Source of the DNA: Sphingobacterium chungjuense | GTDB lineage: Bacteria > Bacteroidota > Bacteroidia > Sphingobacteriales > Sphingobacteriaceae | Reading direction: 5' to 3' | Assembly: GCF_011316935.1 (NCBI RefSeq) | Contig: NZ_WLYS01000003.1 | Coordinates: 248,001 to 312,000 of the forward strand | DNA length: 64,000 nucleotides | Shown here: positions 25,007 through 34,301 of the stretch, one piece after another | Layout: each line of letters opens with the position of its first letter | Numbering within the stretch: position 1 is the stretch's first letter | Position numbers and translations under genes: made by a program | The notes under the pieces: model-generated | Seen by the model: only the letters and a program-made list of their open reading frames with translations | Told to the model about the DNA's origin: nothing | Databases searched by the model: none

Positions 25007-25311
25007 CACAATAAGTATACCAGTAGTAAGACATTATATAAACCTAACGAATAAATGCCTGTTTTCAGACCAAAGGCACAACCAATATGCCATTGTTACA
25101 CGAGGCCATTGGCGATAATTTAAAGAATACGGCAAGCCAATTTCCTGACTGTAACGCTAGAGTTTCTACATAGCAAAATTACCGCGTTAACTACCTTGAC
25201 TTATGGTAACAAACGACACAGAAGGAAAAAGCAATTTTGGCATCTGGCGTGAAAAATAGAGACAGGCTCGCCATTTGGGGGATGAATGGCTACGAATGAG
25301 TACTTTTTAAA
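25007..25311. other. Intergenic region before the receptor remnant
   Basis: No gene, hairpin or promoter stands out. I looked for remains of the missing 5' part of the TonB-dependent receptor and did not find translated similarity. A TGA at 25297-25299 is in frame with the remnant. Confidence 0.3.
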
Positions 25312-26361
25312 GTGCAAGCTAGAGAATTGATATTCGCAAATTATGTGCGTTGGGATCAAAACATTACGGATCGTACTGCCGTCTTTCTGGGTGCACGTTT
25401 AGAATGGACAAAGCTTCAATACACGGGCAACTACGTACAAGACGAACAAGATCTTTTAGAAACCATCACCAACAGAAATCGTTATGTGACGGTGCTGCCT
25501 AGCATCACTATAAAGCATCAGGTCACTGATGATTTTATCTTACGCGCAGCTGTTACGACCAGCTTGGCTCGTCCCAATTATTATGCTTTAGCTCCGTTTG
25601 TCAACAGCCTTCCCGAAGATAGAAACATCGAAGCCGGCAACCCAAATCTGAAAGCGACCTACTCCAGCAACTACGATCTGATGGCTGAAAATTATTTCAA
25701 AAACATTGGTCTAGTCTCTGGCGGAATATTCTACAAGCGTTTACGCAACTTTGTATACCAATATCGCGATCTCAGCTATACTGAAGACAAATTTGCTATT
25801 GATTTCCCAGATTTGCCCAATCCTATTAGCGGCAACAACGCGGATCGATGGACTTTTAGACAAGCGCGGAATGGCCGCGCTGTGGATTTATATGGCACGG
25901 AGATCGCCATCCAGCGGCAATTGGATTTTCTTCCAGGCAAGTTCTTCAAAGGTTTTGCGGTATACACGAACTATACTTATATAAAATCTATTGCCAGAGG
26001 TATTACCATTGTAGATGGCGAAGATCGTACTGGTCTTTCTTTGCCAAAAACAGCTCCTCATATGTTCAACGGATCGGTATCTTGGGAAAACCAACGATTC
26101 CTAGCACGCGTGTCGAGCAATTTTGCGGCAGCATATCTGGATGGCATCGGCGGAACATATTTTGAAGATGTATATTATGACAAGCAGTTTTTCTTAGATG
26201 CGAATGCAGCGTTAAAAATAAGCCCACAACTCCGGATTTTTGCAGAAGCGACCAACCTGACTAATCAACCGTTGCGATATTACCAAGGAAGCAGAGAACG
26301 AATGATGCAATTAGAATATTATCGTGCCCGCTATACATTGGGTATCAAACTCGATTTGTGA
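25312..26361 (+). pseudogene. TonB-dependent receptor remnant (C-terminal third only)
   Basis: The open frame of 349 residues matches the C-terminal third of the intact receptor at 26555 along its whole length, for example ELIFANYVRWDQNIT, NPNLKATYS, QRQLDFLPGKF-KGF, SSNFAAAYLD and the last residues YYRARYTLG-K-DL. Signal peptide, plug and about 15 strands are absent. Similarity begins at about codon 4 (RELIF), the frame is closed upstream by TGA at 25297, and only a GTG could start it. A stretch of 36 bp (26172-26207) is identical to 29167-29202 in the intact gene. It is best read as a decayed tandem duplicate, though a free barrel fragment cannot be excluded. Confidence 0.85.
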
Positions 26362-26478
26362 TTCTTCACGTCTAGAAATTATATAAGCTAACTATTTGTT
26401 CACGCTGACCACATAAAAACGTAAATAAAAAAGATACAGATACGAAATGAGTCTTGAAGACAGTTCATCTACGTTATG

Positions 26479-26511
26479 CTTAACCTAAGCTTAACATGCC
26501 AATAACTCACA
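26479..26511 (+). promoter_or_regulatory. Candidate PHO box (three 11-bp direct repeats)
   Basis: TTAAC at 26480, TTAAC at 26491 and ATAAC at 26502 are spaced exactly 11 bp apart (CTTAACCTAAG, CTTAACATGCC, AATAACTCACA). PhoB/PhoP-type regulators bind 11-bp direct repeats, TTAACA-like in Bacillus. The block ends 16 bp before the -7 element, where an activator would contact RNA polymerase. The downstream genes are phosphatases and a phytase, which fits phosphate control. Confidence 0.6.
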
Positions 26512-26527
26512 CTTATTGTAGAGGTAA

Positions 26528-26535
26528 TAGTTTTG
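26528..26535 (+). promoter_or_regulatory. -7 element (TAGTTTTG) of the phosphate-scavenging operon
   Basis: TAGTTTTG matches TAnnTTTG and lies 19 bp before the ATG at 26555. There is no TTTG -33 box; the PHO-box repeats occupy that place, as at activated promoters. Confidence 0.65.
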
Positions 26536-26554
26536 TGGAAAATCAGATACCTAC

Positions 26555-29356
26555 ATGAAATTATTCTACACGTTTGCCTTGTTACTATTGTGTTCCAACA
26601 CTTTTGCGCAAACCACCATCTTAAAAGGAAAAGTCCTTGATGCCAGTGATAGCTTCTCCTTACCAGGTGCTACACTTCGTTTAGAAGAAACGAACCGACA
26701 CACTGTTTCAGACGCAACAGGATCATTCGAGTTTTTGGGTGTACCTGTTGGCACCTACACTATTACAGTCAATTACATGGGTTACCAAGTGTACAGAAAA
26801 GAAGTGACGACCAATGGTAAACAAGAAAATTTGCAGATCTTACTCCAGCCATTGAGCCACTCTTTGGATGAAATCAGCGTGATTGGTGATATCGCTAAAG
26901 GGCAGGCAAAAGCTTTAAATCAACAAAAAAATAATAGCAACATTACCAATATCATATCTTCTGATCAGGTAGGTCGCTTCCCCGATCAAAATATTGGAGA
27001 TGCGCTAAAACGTGTACCAGGCATTACGATGCAAAATGATCAGGGCGAAGCACGGAATATTATTATTCGTGGTCTTTCGCCTGAGTTGAACTCCGTAACG
27101 ATCAATGGCGACCGTATTCCATCCGCCGAAGGCGATAACCGCAACGTACAGATGGACTTGATTCCGGCGGATATGATTTCGACTATTGAAGTCAACAAAA
27201 CACTCACGCCAGATATGGATGCCGATGCGATTGGTGGATCGGTGAACTTGGTGACTCGTGCTGTACCAAACAAACAACGTTTTTCGGCAACGATGAGTGG
27301 TGGCTATGCGCCTATCCGCGGGAAAGGTTTGTACAATGGCGCACTTGTTTACGGAAATCGCTTTATGGATAATAAGCTTGGCGTCGTAGTAAGTGGTACT
27401 TTACAAGCGCAACACTTCGGCTCTGACAACGTGGAAGCAACTTGGAGAGAACAAGACGGACGCATTGCGATGAGCGAAATGGATATCCGCAAGTACGATG
27501 TACAACGGATTCGCCGAAGCGTATCCTTAGCGACGGATTATGAGATTAACTCCCGCAACCGCATCGAGTTGAATGCTATTTATAATTGGCGTGATGACCG
27601 GGAGAACCGTTACCGTACGAGATACACTGGACTGACTTGGAATGATGATATTCAAAGTTATACGGGACGTGTTCGTAGACAGACTAAAGGCGGTATCGGA
27701 AATAGCTTGAATGATAATACGCGATTAGAAACACAGAAGGTGATGAATTTCTCTGTCAAAGGAGAGCACTTGCTAAGCTCTGTGGTAGATTTGGACTGGG
27801 CAGCTAGTTATTCCAAAGCACTGGAAGATCGTCCGAACGAACGCTACATACAGTATCAATCGCCAAACAGTATTCGTTTAGATCAGGATCTGAGCGATAC
27901 TTACAGACCATTAGTGGTCGATCCATACCAGGATAATTCGATCTTCAACCTGCACCAATTAACAGAAAACCATAACTACACGGCCGAAGATGAATTTGGT
28001 TTTAAAGCCAATGTACGTTTCCCTTTCAGTGTTATATCCGATCAAAAGGGTCGTATTCGTGTTGGTACGCGACTTCGTGCTAAAACAAAATCGCGAGACA
28101 ATATCTTTTATAGCTATACGCCTACCACACCGTTTGGAAATATGAGCACGCTTCCGCTGGAGAATTGGAGCGGTGACAACTACGCTGCTGGTAGCAAGTA
28201 CACACCGGGATCGTTTGTAGACAAGCGTTTTTTAGGTGGATTAGATTTCACTAACTCTAGCTTATTTACACAAGAAGCTGATCCATCGGAATACTTAGCC
28301 GTAAATTACAGTGCAAAAGAGCTGATCTTTGCCAATTATGTACGATGGGATCAAAATATAACCGAACGTACTTCTATGATTATTGGAGCACGTATGGAAC
28401 TGACCAAAATCAACTATACAGGTAATTATGTTGAAGGTGAAGAAGATTTGCTGGGTGCAGTAAACAACAAAAACAATTACATCAATATTCTACCAAGCAT
28501 CTCTTTCAAACATGATGTCACCAATGATTTTATCTTGCGCGCGGCTTATACAACTAGTTTAGCTAGACCAAACTACTACGCCTTAGCTCCCTATGTAAAT
28601 AGTGTTCCAGAGGACAGAGAGATCACAGCTGGTAACCCGAACTTGAAAGCGACCTACTCGCACAACTTCGACTTTATGGCGGAAAATTACTTCCAAAACG
28701 TCGGTTTGGTATCTGGAGGTGTTTTTTATAAGCGAATGAAAAACTTCATTTACAATTATAGTGATGTGAATTATACCAATGCGAAGTTTGCTAGTGCATT
28801 TCCAGGGATATCAAATCCTATTCCTGTAAACGCTACTGATCAATGGACTTTCGTGCAAGCGCGTAATGGTGAAAATGTAGATGTATACGGATTGGAAGTT
28901 GCCTTCCAACGTCAATTGGATTTCTTACCGGGTAAGTTTTTGAAGGGATTTGGTGTATATGCGAACTATACGTACATTAAGTCGGTTGCCAAGGGCATTA
29001 CCAACGATGATGGTGAAGAACGTACTGGTCTTGGATTGCCTAGAACAGCACCGCACATGTTCAATGCTTCTATCTCTTGGGAAAACAGCCGCTTTTCAGC
29101 ACGCTTATCCAGTAATTTTGCAGCAGCCTATCTAGATGAAATTGGTGCATCGGAGTTTAATGATGCATATTATGACAAGCAGTTTTTCTTAGATGCGAAT
29201 GCTTCTTATAAGATTACACCTAAACTGCGTATTTTCGCTGAAGCCAATAATTTGACTAACCAACCATTGCGTTACTACCAAGGTAGCACAGAGCGCATGA
29301 TGCAATTAGAATATTACCGTGCGAGATATACACTTGGTCTTAAGTTTGACCTCTAG
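26555..29356 (+). CDS. TonB-dependent outer-membrane receptor (probable phosphoester/phytate uptake)
   Basis: This 933-residue receptor has a signal peptide (1-18, SNTFAQ), an N-terminal carboxypeptidase-regulatory-like domain (20-110, LKGKVLDAS to VNYMGYQVYRKEV), a plug domain (about 125-235, RFPDQNIGDALKRVPGI, IIIRGLSPELNSVTINGDR and DADAIGGSVNLVT), and a 22-strand barrel ending YTLGLKFDL. The plug type is that of Caulobacter-like receptors for bulky substrates. It is followed by a phosphatase and a phytase and preceded by PHO-box-like repeats, so I infer uptake of organic phosphate. The 3' part is duplicated upstream as a remnant. Confidence 0.9.
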   Translation: MKLFYTFALLLLCSNTFAQTTILKGKVLDASDSFSLPGATLRLEETNRHTVSDATGSFEFLGVPVGTYTITVNYMGYQVYRKEVTTNGKQENLQILLQPLSHSLDEISVIGDIAKGQAKALNQQKNNSNITNIISSDQVGRFPDQNIGDALKRVPGITMQNDQGEARNIIIRGLSPELNSVTINGDRIPSAEGDNRNVQMDLIPADMISTIEVNKTLTPDMDADAIGGSVNLVTRAVPNKQRFSATMSGGYAPIRGKGLYNGALVYGNRFMDNKLGVVVSGTLQAQHFGSDNVEATWREQDGRIAMSEMDIRKYDVQRIRRSVSLATDYEINSRNRIELNAIYNWRDDRENRYRTRYTGLTWNDDIQSYTGRVRRQTKGGIGNSLNDNTRLETQKVMNFSVKGEHLLSSVVDLDWAASYSKALEDRPNERYIQYQSPNSIRLDQDLSDTYRPLVVDPYQDNSIFNLHQLTENHNYTAEDEFGFKANVRFPFSVISDQKGRIRVGTRLRAKTKSRDNIFYSYTPTTPFGNMSTLPLENWSGDNYAAGSKYTPGSFVDKRFLGGLDFTNSSLFTQEADPSEYLAVNYSAKELIFANYVRWDQNITERTSMIIGARMELTKINYTGNYVEGEEDLLGAVNNKNNYINILPSISFKHDVTNDFILRAAYTTSLARPNYYALAPYVNSVPEDREITAGNPNLKATYSHNFDFMAENYFQNVGLVSGGVFYKRMKNFIYNYSDVNYTNAKFASAFPGISNPIPVNATDQWTFVQARNGENVDVYGLEVAFQRQLDFLPGKFLKGFGVYANYTYIKSVAKGITNDDGEERTGLGLPRTAPHMFNASISWENSRFSARLSSNFAAAYLDEIGASEFNDAYYDKQFFLDANASYKITPKLRIFAEANNLTNQPLRYYQGSTERMMQLEYYRARYTLGLKFDL

Positions 29357-29386
29357 TACTCTGCTAATATCATCACTCAACAACAT

Positions 29387-29410
29387 GCAACAAAACTTCG
29401 GTTTTGTTGC
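29387..29410 (+). terminator. UUCG-capped hairpin between receptor and phosphatase genes
   Basis: GCAACAAAAC and GTTTTGTTGC form a perfect 10-bp stem capped by TTCG, an exceptionally stable tetraloop. It is followed by ATTTGCTTTAAAC, a weak T-tract. It may be a partial terminator that lowers expression of the two enzyme genes, or an mRNA 3'-end stabiliser. Confidence 0.6.
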
Positions 29411-29435
29411 ATTTGCTTTAAACACGATAACAAAC

Positions 29436-30440
29436 ATGAAACAACTACTAATTACATTCTTAACGGTCGGCATATGCATTTCGAGCCTTGCGCAAGAGCA
29501 GGTAACTCCTTTTGAGTACGAAAAGCAGACGGGCTATTCTGGAAAAAATATTCCAGGCATCACCTACCAGGAAGATAGCTTTAACTTCGTCGTAGTTGGC
29601 GATTTTGGCCGTGTGGGAGATTATTACCAACGCGACGTGGCCCGTGAAATGGGACATGCTACAGTTGTACTTGATGCAGATTTTATTTTATCTGTAGGTG
29701 ACAACTTTTACCCAGATGGCGTGCAAAGCACACAAGATTATCATTGGATATCTTCTTTCGAAGAGATTTATAAAGATCCCAGCTTGTACCGACCTTGGTA
29801 TGTCGCATTAGGTAATCATGATTACCGCGGGAATGTGCAGGCACAGATCGATTACACTGAAGTGAGTAGAAGATGGAATATGCCGGATCGCTATTATAGC
29901 AAAACATTTGAATTGGAAAATGGCAAGAAAATGCAAATGCTCGTAATCGACACCAACCCATTCATCAAAAGCTATCACAAAAACCCTGAAAAATACCTTC
30001 AAATTGCGGAGCAGGATACGGCCGCGCAACGCCAATGGTTGGAACGTGAACTCGCTAAGAATGATCCTTCGATCGCTTGGAAAGTCGTGGTAGGCCATCA
30101 TCCTCTGTATAGCGGTGGCGTGCGCAAAGAAAATGCAGACACAAAACTTTTCGAGCAGCAGTTTGCAGATCTTTTCGACAAATATAAGGTGGATGCATAT
30201 ATCTGCGGCCATGAACACGATCTCCAAATCATCAAACCAGCTGGCCGATATACGACGCAATATCTTTCTGGAGCAGGTAGCGAGGTGCGCCAATCCGGTG
30301 AACGGGAAGGTACTATCTTCGCAGCTACAGAGCCTGGTTTTATGACATTTTCTATCGTGAACAACAAATTGACGGTGCACGTCGTCAAAGCAGATCCAAA
30401 AGGTGCTGCTGTACTCTATAAACACAATACGGATAAATAA
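29436..30440 (+). CDS. Metallophosphoesterase (purple acid phosphatase type)
   Basis: This 334-residue secreted enzyme has a signal peptide (1-19, ISSLAQ) and the five metallophosphoesterase motifs in order: GDFGRVGDYYQ, GDNFYPDG, GNHDYRGN, GHHPLYSGG and GHEHDLQ. These bind two metal ions and cleave phosphomonoesters. The layout resembles tartrate-resistant acid phosphatase (ACP5/Uteroferrin). The start is at the ATG at 29436 because it begins the signal peptide; a longer frame would overlap the receptor gene. It lies 14 bp before the phytase gene and shares an operon with it. Confidence 0.92.
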   Translation: MKQLLITFLTVGICISSLAQEQVTPFEYEKQTGYSGKNIPGITYQEDSFNFVVVGDFGRVGDYYQRDVAREMGHATVVLDADFILSVGDNFYPDGVQSTQDYHWISSFEEIYKDPSLYRPWYVALGNHDYRGNVQAQIDYTEVSRRWNMPDRYYSKTFELENGKKMQMLVIDTNPFIKSYHKNPEKYLQIAEQDTAAQRQWLERELAKNDPSIAWKVVVGHHPLYSGGVRKENADTKLFEQQFADLFDKYKVDAYICGHEHDLQIIKPAGRYTTQYLSGAGSEVRQSGEREGTIFAATEPGFMTFSIVNNKLTVHVVKADPKGAAVLYKHNTDK

Positions 30441-30454
30441 CTCTACTGACACAA

Positions 30455-31528
30455 ATGAAACATATAATCAACCTTAGTTTAGCAATTTGTTTACTAACTT
30501 CTTGTGGCGATCGCTTAGCCAGCGTCGCTCCCAACGCATTAAAACCAACGATCATCACTGAACCAACGGAGCACGACACAGACGATCCTGCGTTTTGGAT
30601 ACATCCTACTGATCCAACCAAAAGTTTGGTTATTGGCACGGATAAGGAAGTTGGCGGAGGTCTATATCTCTACGATTTAGAAGGAAAAATTGTCAACAAA
30701 TTCTTGGACATGCAGCGCCCTAATAATGTGGACGTAGCCTATGGATTGGACATTAACGGCGTAAAGACCGATATTGCTGTCATTACAGAGCGCAAAGCAA
30801 ATACAATCCGAATCTTCTCTTTACCAGATCTGAAACCGATTGATAACGGTGGCATACCAATTTTTGAAGGCGAGCAAGGCGAAGACGAGCGTGATGGCAT
30901 GGGCATCGCTTTATACACGCAAAAAATCGATTCAACAAGCAGCACTATTTACGCGATCGTTGGTCGTAAGACTGGTCCTTCGGGCACTTACCTTTGGCAA
31001 TACAAACTTGCTGCAGATCAAAATGGCATCGTGCACGGTGAAGTGGTCCGTAAATTTGGCACGTATAGTGGCAAAAAAGAGATTGAAGCCATCGCAGTCG
31101 ATAATGAGTTGGGCTATGTCTATTGTTCGGACGAAACGGCTGGTATTCGCAAATATTACGCTGATCCTGCGCACGGCAATGAGGAATTGGCATTCTTTGG
31201 TCAGCAAGACGCCTTACGCGATCACGAAGGTATTGCGATTTATAAAAAAGAAAATGGTGCTGGATATATCTTGGTATCAGACCAACAGAAAAATTCTTTT
31301 TTGGTGTACGACAGAGCAGGAACAGCATCTGATCCACATGCGCATATCTTGCTTTCCGAAATCCCAGTTTCTGCTGTAGAGTGTGATGGCGCCGATGCAA
31401 TCAACTTGAATCTTGGACCAAAATTCCCAGAAGGCATGTTGGTAGCTATGAGCAATAGCCGCATATTCCATTACTATGATTGGCGCATCATACAGGAATG
31501 GATTGATCACAATCCGGTAAAAAAATAA
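30455..31528 (+). CDS. Beta-propeller phytase, lipoprotein
   Basis: This 357-residue protein has a lipobox LLTSC (Cys17), then the six-bladed beta-propeller phytase signature: HDTDDPAFWIHP (Ca2+ site), DKEVGGGLYLYDLEGK, RPNNVDVAYG, GEQGEDERDGMGIALY, KKEIEAIAVDNELGYVYCSD and DHEGIAIYK. These Ca2+-dependent enzymes remove phosphates from myo-inositol hexakisphosphate outside the cytoplasm. With a surface receptor and a phosphatase it forms a complete organic-phosphate scavenging unit. A strong terminator follows. Confidence 0.94.
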   Translation: MKHIINLSLAICLLTSCGDRLASVAPNALKPTIITEPTEHDTDDPAFWIHPTDPTKSLVIGTDKEVGGGLYLYDLEGKIVNKFLDMQRPNNVDVAYGLDINGVKTDIAVITERKANTIRIFSLPDLKPIDNGGIPIFEGEQGEDERDGMGIALYTQKIDSTSSTIYAIVGRKTGPSGTYLWQYKLAADQNGIVHGEVVRKFGTYSGKKEIEAIAVDNELGYVYCSDETAGIRKYYADPAHGNEELAFFGQQDALRDHEGIAIYKKENGAGYILVSDQQKNSFLVYDRAGTASDPHAHILLSEIPVSAVECDGADAINLNLGPKFPEGMLVAMSNSRIFHYYDWRIIQEWIDHNPVKK

Positions 31529-31545
31529 AAGTACAATCATTACAA

Positions 31546-31581
31546 AATTGGCTTATCAAAAAAGATAAGCCGATTCTTTTT
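31546..31581 (+). terminator. Terminator of the phosphate-scavenging operon
   Basis: A 12-bp stem with one G:T pair (31546-31557 with 31564-31575) has a loop of six A and is followed by CTTTTTAT. It lies 17 bp after the phytase stop codon. Confidence 0.9.
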
Positions 31582-31609
31582 ATAACTGTAGAAGATAATT
31601 TAAAATATG

Positions 31610-32611
31610 CTACAGTGACGAAGTATTAAGCTTGACACGGAGCAGATAATTTGAAGCGGTAATGTACAACCAGTCGTCAGCACCAAAAGCACAATTCGCC
31701 GTTGCTACACCAGTGTAAATACGACCAAGGAGTTTTCCTTCTTTGCTAAGCACAGCGATTCCCTTGCCCGCTCCAACAAAAATATTACCCTGACCATCCA
31801 CTTTAAAACCATCTGGCACCGCTCCTTCGTCTGCCAAACTCTTACTAAAATCGTACAAAACTTTTCCCTTACCAACGATCTTGCCATCGCGAAATGAATA
31901 GGCCAATAAGTGTGGTCTTTTAGGATCACTCAAGGCTACATACAAGACAGACTCATCTGGCGAAAATGCAATACCATTTGGTTTCTGTAAATCTGATAAG
32001 ATCTGTTCAACGGTACCATTCGGTGTGATCTTATAAACGCCGTCTTCCGCTATCCCTCGGTGAAGGGTATCTTTTTCGCGATCGGGCAAACCATAAGGCG
32101 GATCTGTGAAGAAGTAAGAACCGTCACTATGTTGACATAGGTCATTGGGAGAATTCAGTCGTTCGCCATTCCACGAATCTGCGAGCGTAACCTTACCGCC
32201 CCTGCTCAAAGACATCTTGGAGATACGCCGATCTCCGTGTTCGCACGCTACAAGTTCGCCTGCCTTATTAATCAACAAACCATTAGAACCCGGCTCACTA
32301 CTGTAAGGATGCAAACCTGTATAACCAGATGGCATTAAAAAAGGTTGAAAACCATCTTCTACACGCCATTTATAGATGGTATTTCGTGTTGGGTCACTGC
32401 ATAACAAAAAGCCATGCTCTGGCACCCAAACTGGACCTTCTGCCCACTTCATACTATCTGCTAGTATTTCTATAACTTGATCAGGATCAACGATATTTTT
32501 GAAGGAGACATCAATGCTCTCTATTCTTCCGAGAGTAGGGTAAGTCTGACCTTTACTTATAAAGGAAAGGAGAACGAAAAAACTGAAAAATAGGTTTCTA
32601 ATCAACATCAT
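31610..32611 (-). CDS. SMP-30/gluconolactonase/LRE family protein
   Basis: This 333-residue secreted protein has a signal peptide (about 1-20, ISKGQT) and the SMP-30 propeller: WAEGPVWVPEHGFLLCSDP (metal Glu), ERLNSPNDLCQHSDGSYFFT (Asn ligand), KPNGIAFSPDESVLYVALSD (Asn and Asp ligands) and PDGFKVDGQGNIFVGAG. The family opens sugar lactones such as glucono-1,5-lactone. The longer frame starts at a TTG (32620); I prefer the ATG at 32611, with another ATG at 32608. It could feed on products of the GMC oxidoreductase cluster at 41-46 kb, but this link is only inferred. Confidence 0.88.
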   Translation of the reverse strand: MMLIRNLFFSFFVLLSFISKGQTYPTLGRIESIDVSFKNIVDPDQVIEILADSMKWAEGPVWVPEHGFLLCSDPTRNTIYKWRVEDGFQPFLMPSGYTGLHPYSSEPGSNGLLINKAGELVACEHGDRRISKMSLSRGGKVTLADSWNGERLNSPNDLCQHSDGSYFFTDPPYGLPDREKDTLHRGIAEDGVYKITPNGTVEQILSDLQKPNGIAFSPDESVLYVALSDPKRPHLLAYSFRDGKIVGKGKVLYDFSKSLADEGAVPDGFKVDGQGNIFVGAGKGIAVLSKEGKLLGRIYTGVATANCAFGADDWLYITASNYLLRVKLNTSSL

Positions 32612-32724
32612 ATGTATCAAATATAACTTTCAGGACTAATGCACACAAGTCTTACGTACTGATAAAGGGAGGATAGTGGAATAATAATTGTTATTACAAA
32701 AATTCACTATCTATTGTTAAATAT

Positions 32725-33231
32725 ATGAAACAAACGTTTGTATTAATCTTTGTGCTTGCATTATCGAGCATTCTAAGTTCTAATGGCTTTGCCCAACAAA
32801 GTGACAATCGCACCAAAATACAGTTGACAATTACTTTTGAAGGGAAAGAGATTGTAACAGATCTGACAGGTGTCAGCACGTCATTCTCTCGAAACCCAGA
32901 GAATGTGGAGACCTTGCCGTCTACGGCGAAAGATACGGTCAAACCGACGACTACTGATTATTATGTTGGCAACATATACCTCGGTGTAGATGCTCATCAA
33001 ATCAGTGATGATATGTTGCGCATTTTCTCTAAGAAACAGACGCGCTTCGATGGGAAGATCACTGTCGTAGATACTTATGCGCGCACACCCGACCGTACCA
33101 TTACATTCAAAGACGCTGCTGTACTAAGTTTTTCCCAGCAAATGTCTACCTACGGCGAATCATATGGCAATTCTGCGATGACATTTAGCTGTAAAGAGAT
33201 TGCTGTTAATGGTATAGACATCGAGCAGTAA
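32725..33231 (+). CDS. Secreted protein of unknown function
   Basis: This 168-residue protein has a signal peptide (1-24, NGFAQ). The mature part has a beta-rich start (TKIQLTITFEGKEIVTDLTG), a Thr/Ser-rich linker and a second beta region (YYVGNIYLGVDAHQI, RFDGKITVVD, MTFSCKEIAVNGIDIE). I do not recognise a family. A TPT linker suggests two small domains. It lies 7 bp before the membrane gene at 33239, so the two are likely co-expressed. Confidence 0.65.
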   Translation: MKQTFVLIFVLALSSILSSNGFAQQSDNRTKIQLTITFEGKEIVTDLTGVSTSFSRNPENVETLPSTAKDTVKPTTTDYYVGNIYLGVDAHQISDDMLRIFSKKQTRFDGKITVVDTYARTPDRTITFKDAAVLSFSQQMSTYGESYGNSAMTFSCKEIAVNGIDIEQ

Positions 33232-33238
33232 AACCTCT

Positions 33239-34258
33239 ATGAAACGTTTCTATCAAACGCGTTGGGAAATCACGCCTGACCGTATTGTGCTATATCCTCA
33301 ACGGACGTTCAGCATGATAGCCATCTTCTTATTGATCATGGGGATTGGCTTGTTCGTTCTGCTATATAATCAGGATGAAAACTTAAAGTCGCTTTGGCCA
33401 ATCGCTTTAATATGGTTACTATTTACCATCTTTTTCGGCGCATCGGCTCGAAATTGCATCGTCTTCGATAATCAATCGGGTACGCTGTACCATAAATGGT
33501 TAGGAGTACTTACGACTAGAAGCATTCCTTTTAACGAATTACACAGTATTAATGTAGTTAGTCAGAGTGGATTAGGTGGCTATAGCTACAAACTGTTTCG
33601 TAAGAAGGCGCGCTATGGCCGAGGCATTGCCGTCTCATCCGGTTACAGCAAAGCAAATGATGAAAATGCATTAGCCTTTGTGACCGAAGTGATTCCTAAA
33701 ATACATGCATTCTTCGATCAGCATGACAAACTATCAAATCCAGAGATCGTACCGTTGACTTCGCTACGATATTTCCGGCAAGATGGAGATCAATATGTGG
33801 TGCGAGGTGCTAAGTTGTCGCATGTATTGTATGGGTTATTATTCATCACCATGTCCATCTGGATTGCGTTAGGCGTGCCGGAGAAAACCATCGGCATCCA
33901 TATTGCACAAGTGTTTGTCTTGTTATTGGTCGTTGTCTTCGTGAATAGTGTTTTTATCAAATTCATCTTTGATCCTCAACAACGCACTTTGAAAAGGACA
34001 GCACTCTTTTCTTACATGAATAAGGAATACAGTTTTGAGCACTTTTTAGGAGTACAGGCTGTACGTCACACTACCAATATGATCTACACGGGTACTTCGG
34101 TACATCTACATTTCGTGGATGTATCAAAAAATAATAAAGCGATAGAATTAGAAGTTGCCTCTTATTATCGTGTAAAGAATGTGGATCGCTTTATCCAAGA
34201 GTTTCATCAAGTGATGCAAGTGCAACATCCACTACCATCTATAGAGGAGCAGATCTAA
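33239..34258 (+). CDS. Membrane protein of unknown function, internally repeated
   Basis: This 339-residue protein has four membrane helices in two pairs: MIAIFLLIMGIGLFVLLYN with LWPIALIWLLFTIFFGAS, and VLYGLLFITMSIWIALGV with IAQVFVLLLVVVFVNSVFI. After each pair comes a similar soluble segment (NCIVFDNQSGTLYHKW-L and FIFDPQQRTLKRTALF), typical of PH-like bacterial domains that read FDxxxxTLxxxxxx. So it seems to be a duplicated two-helix plus PH-like unit. Function is unknown. It is co-transcribed with the secreted protein at 32725. Confidence 0.6.
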   Translation: MKRFYQTRWEITPDRIVLYPQRTFSMIAIFLLIMGIGLFVLLYNQDENLKSLWPIALIWLLFTIFFGASARNCIVFDNQSGTLYHKWLGVLTTRSIPFNELHSINVVSQSGLGGYSYKLFRKKARYGRGIAVSSGYSKANDENALAFVTEVIPKIHAFFDQHDKLSNPEIVPLTSLRYFRQDGDQYVVRGAKLSHVLYGLLFITMSIWIALGVPEKTIGIHIAQVFVLLLVVVFVNSVFIKFIFDPQQRTLKRTALFSYMNKEYSFEHFLGVQAVRHTTNMIYTGTSVHLHFVDVSKNNKAIELEVASYYRVKNVDRFIQEFHQVMQVQHPLPSIEEQI

Positions 34259-34263
34259 ATCCT

Positions 34264-34301
34264 GTAAGTCATCTTATTTGTACCGAAATAGGATGACTTA
34301 C
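34264..34301 (+). terminator. Hairpin after the 33239 gene
   Basis: A 16-bp stem with one G:T pair (34264-34279 with 34286-34301) starts 5 bp after the stop codon. The T-tract is poor (CAATATTTG), so it may terminate weakly or protect the mRNA 3' end. Confidence 0.6.

Noticed and set aside
29808..30452. A 214-codon open frame opposite the phosphatase gene
   Set aside because: It is antisense to a protein with all metallophosphoesterase motifs and has no start signal or family likeness.
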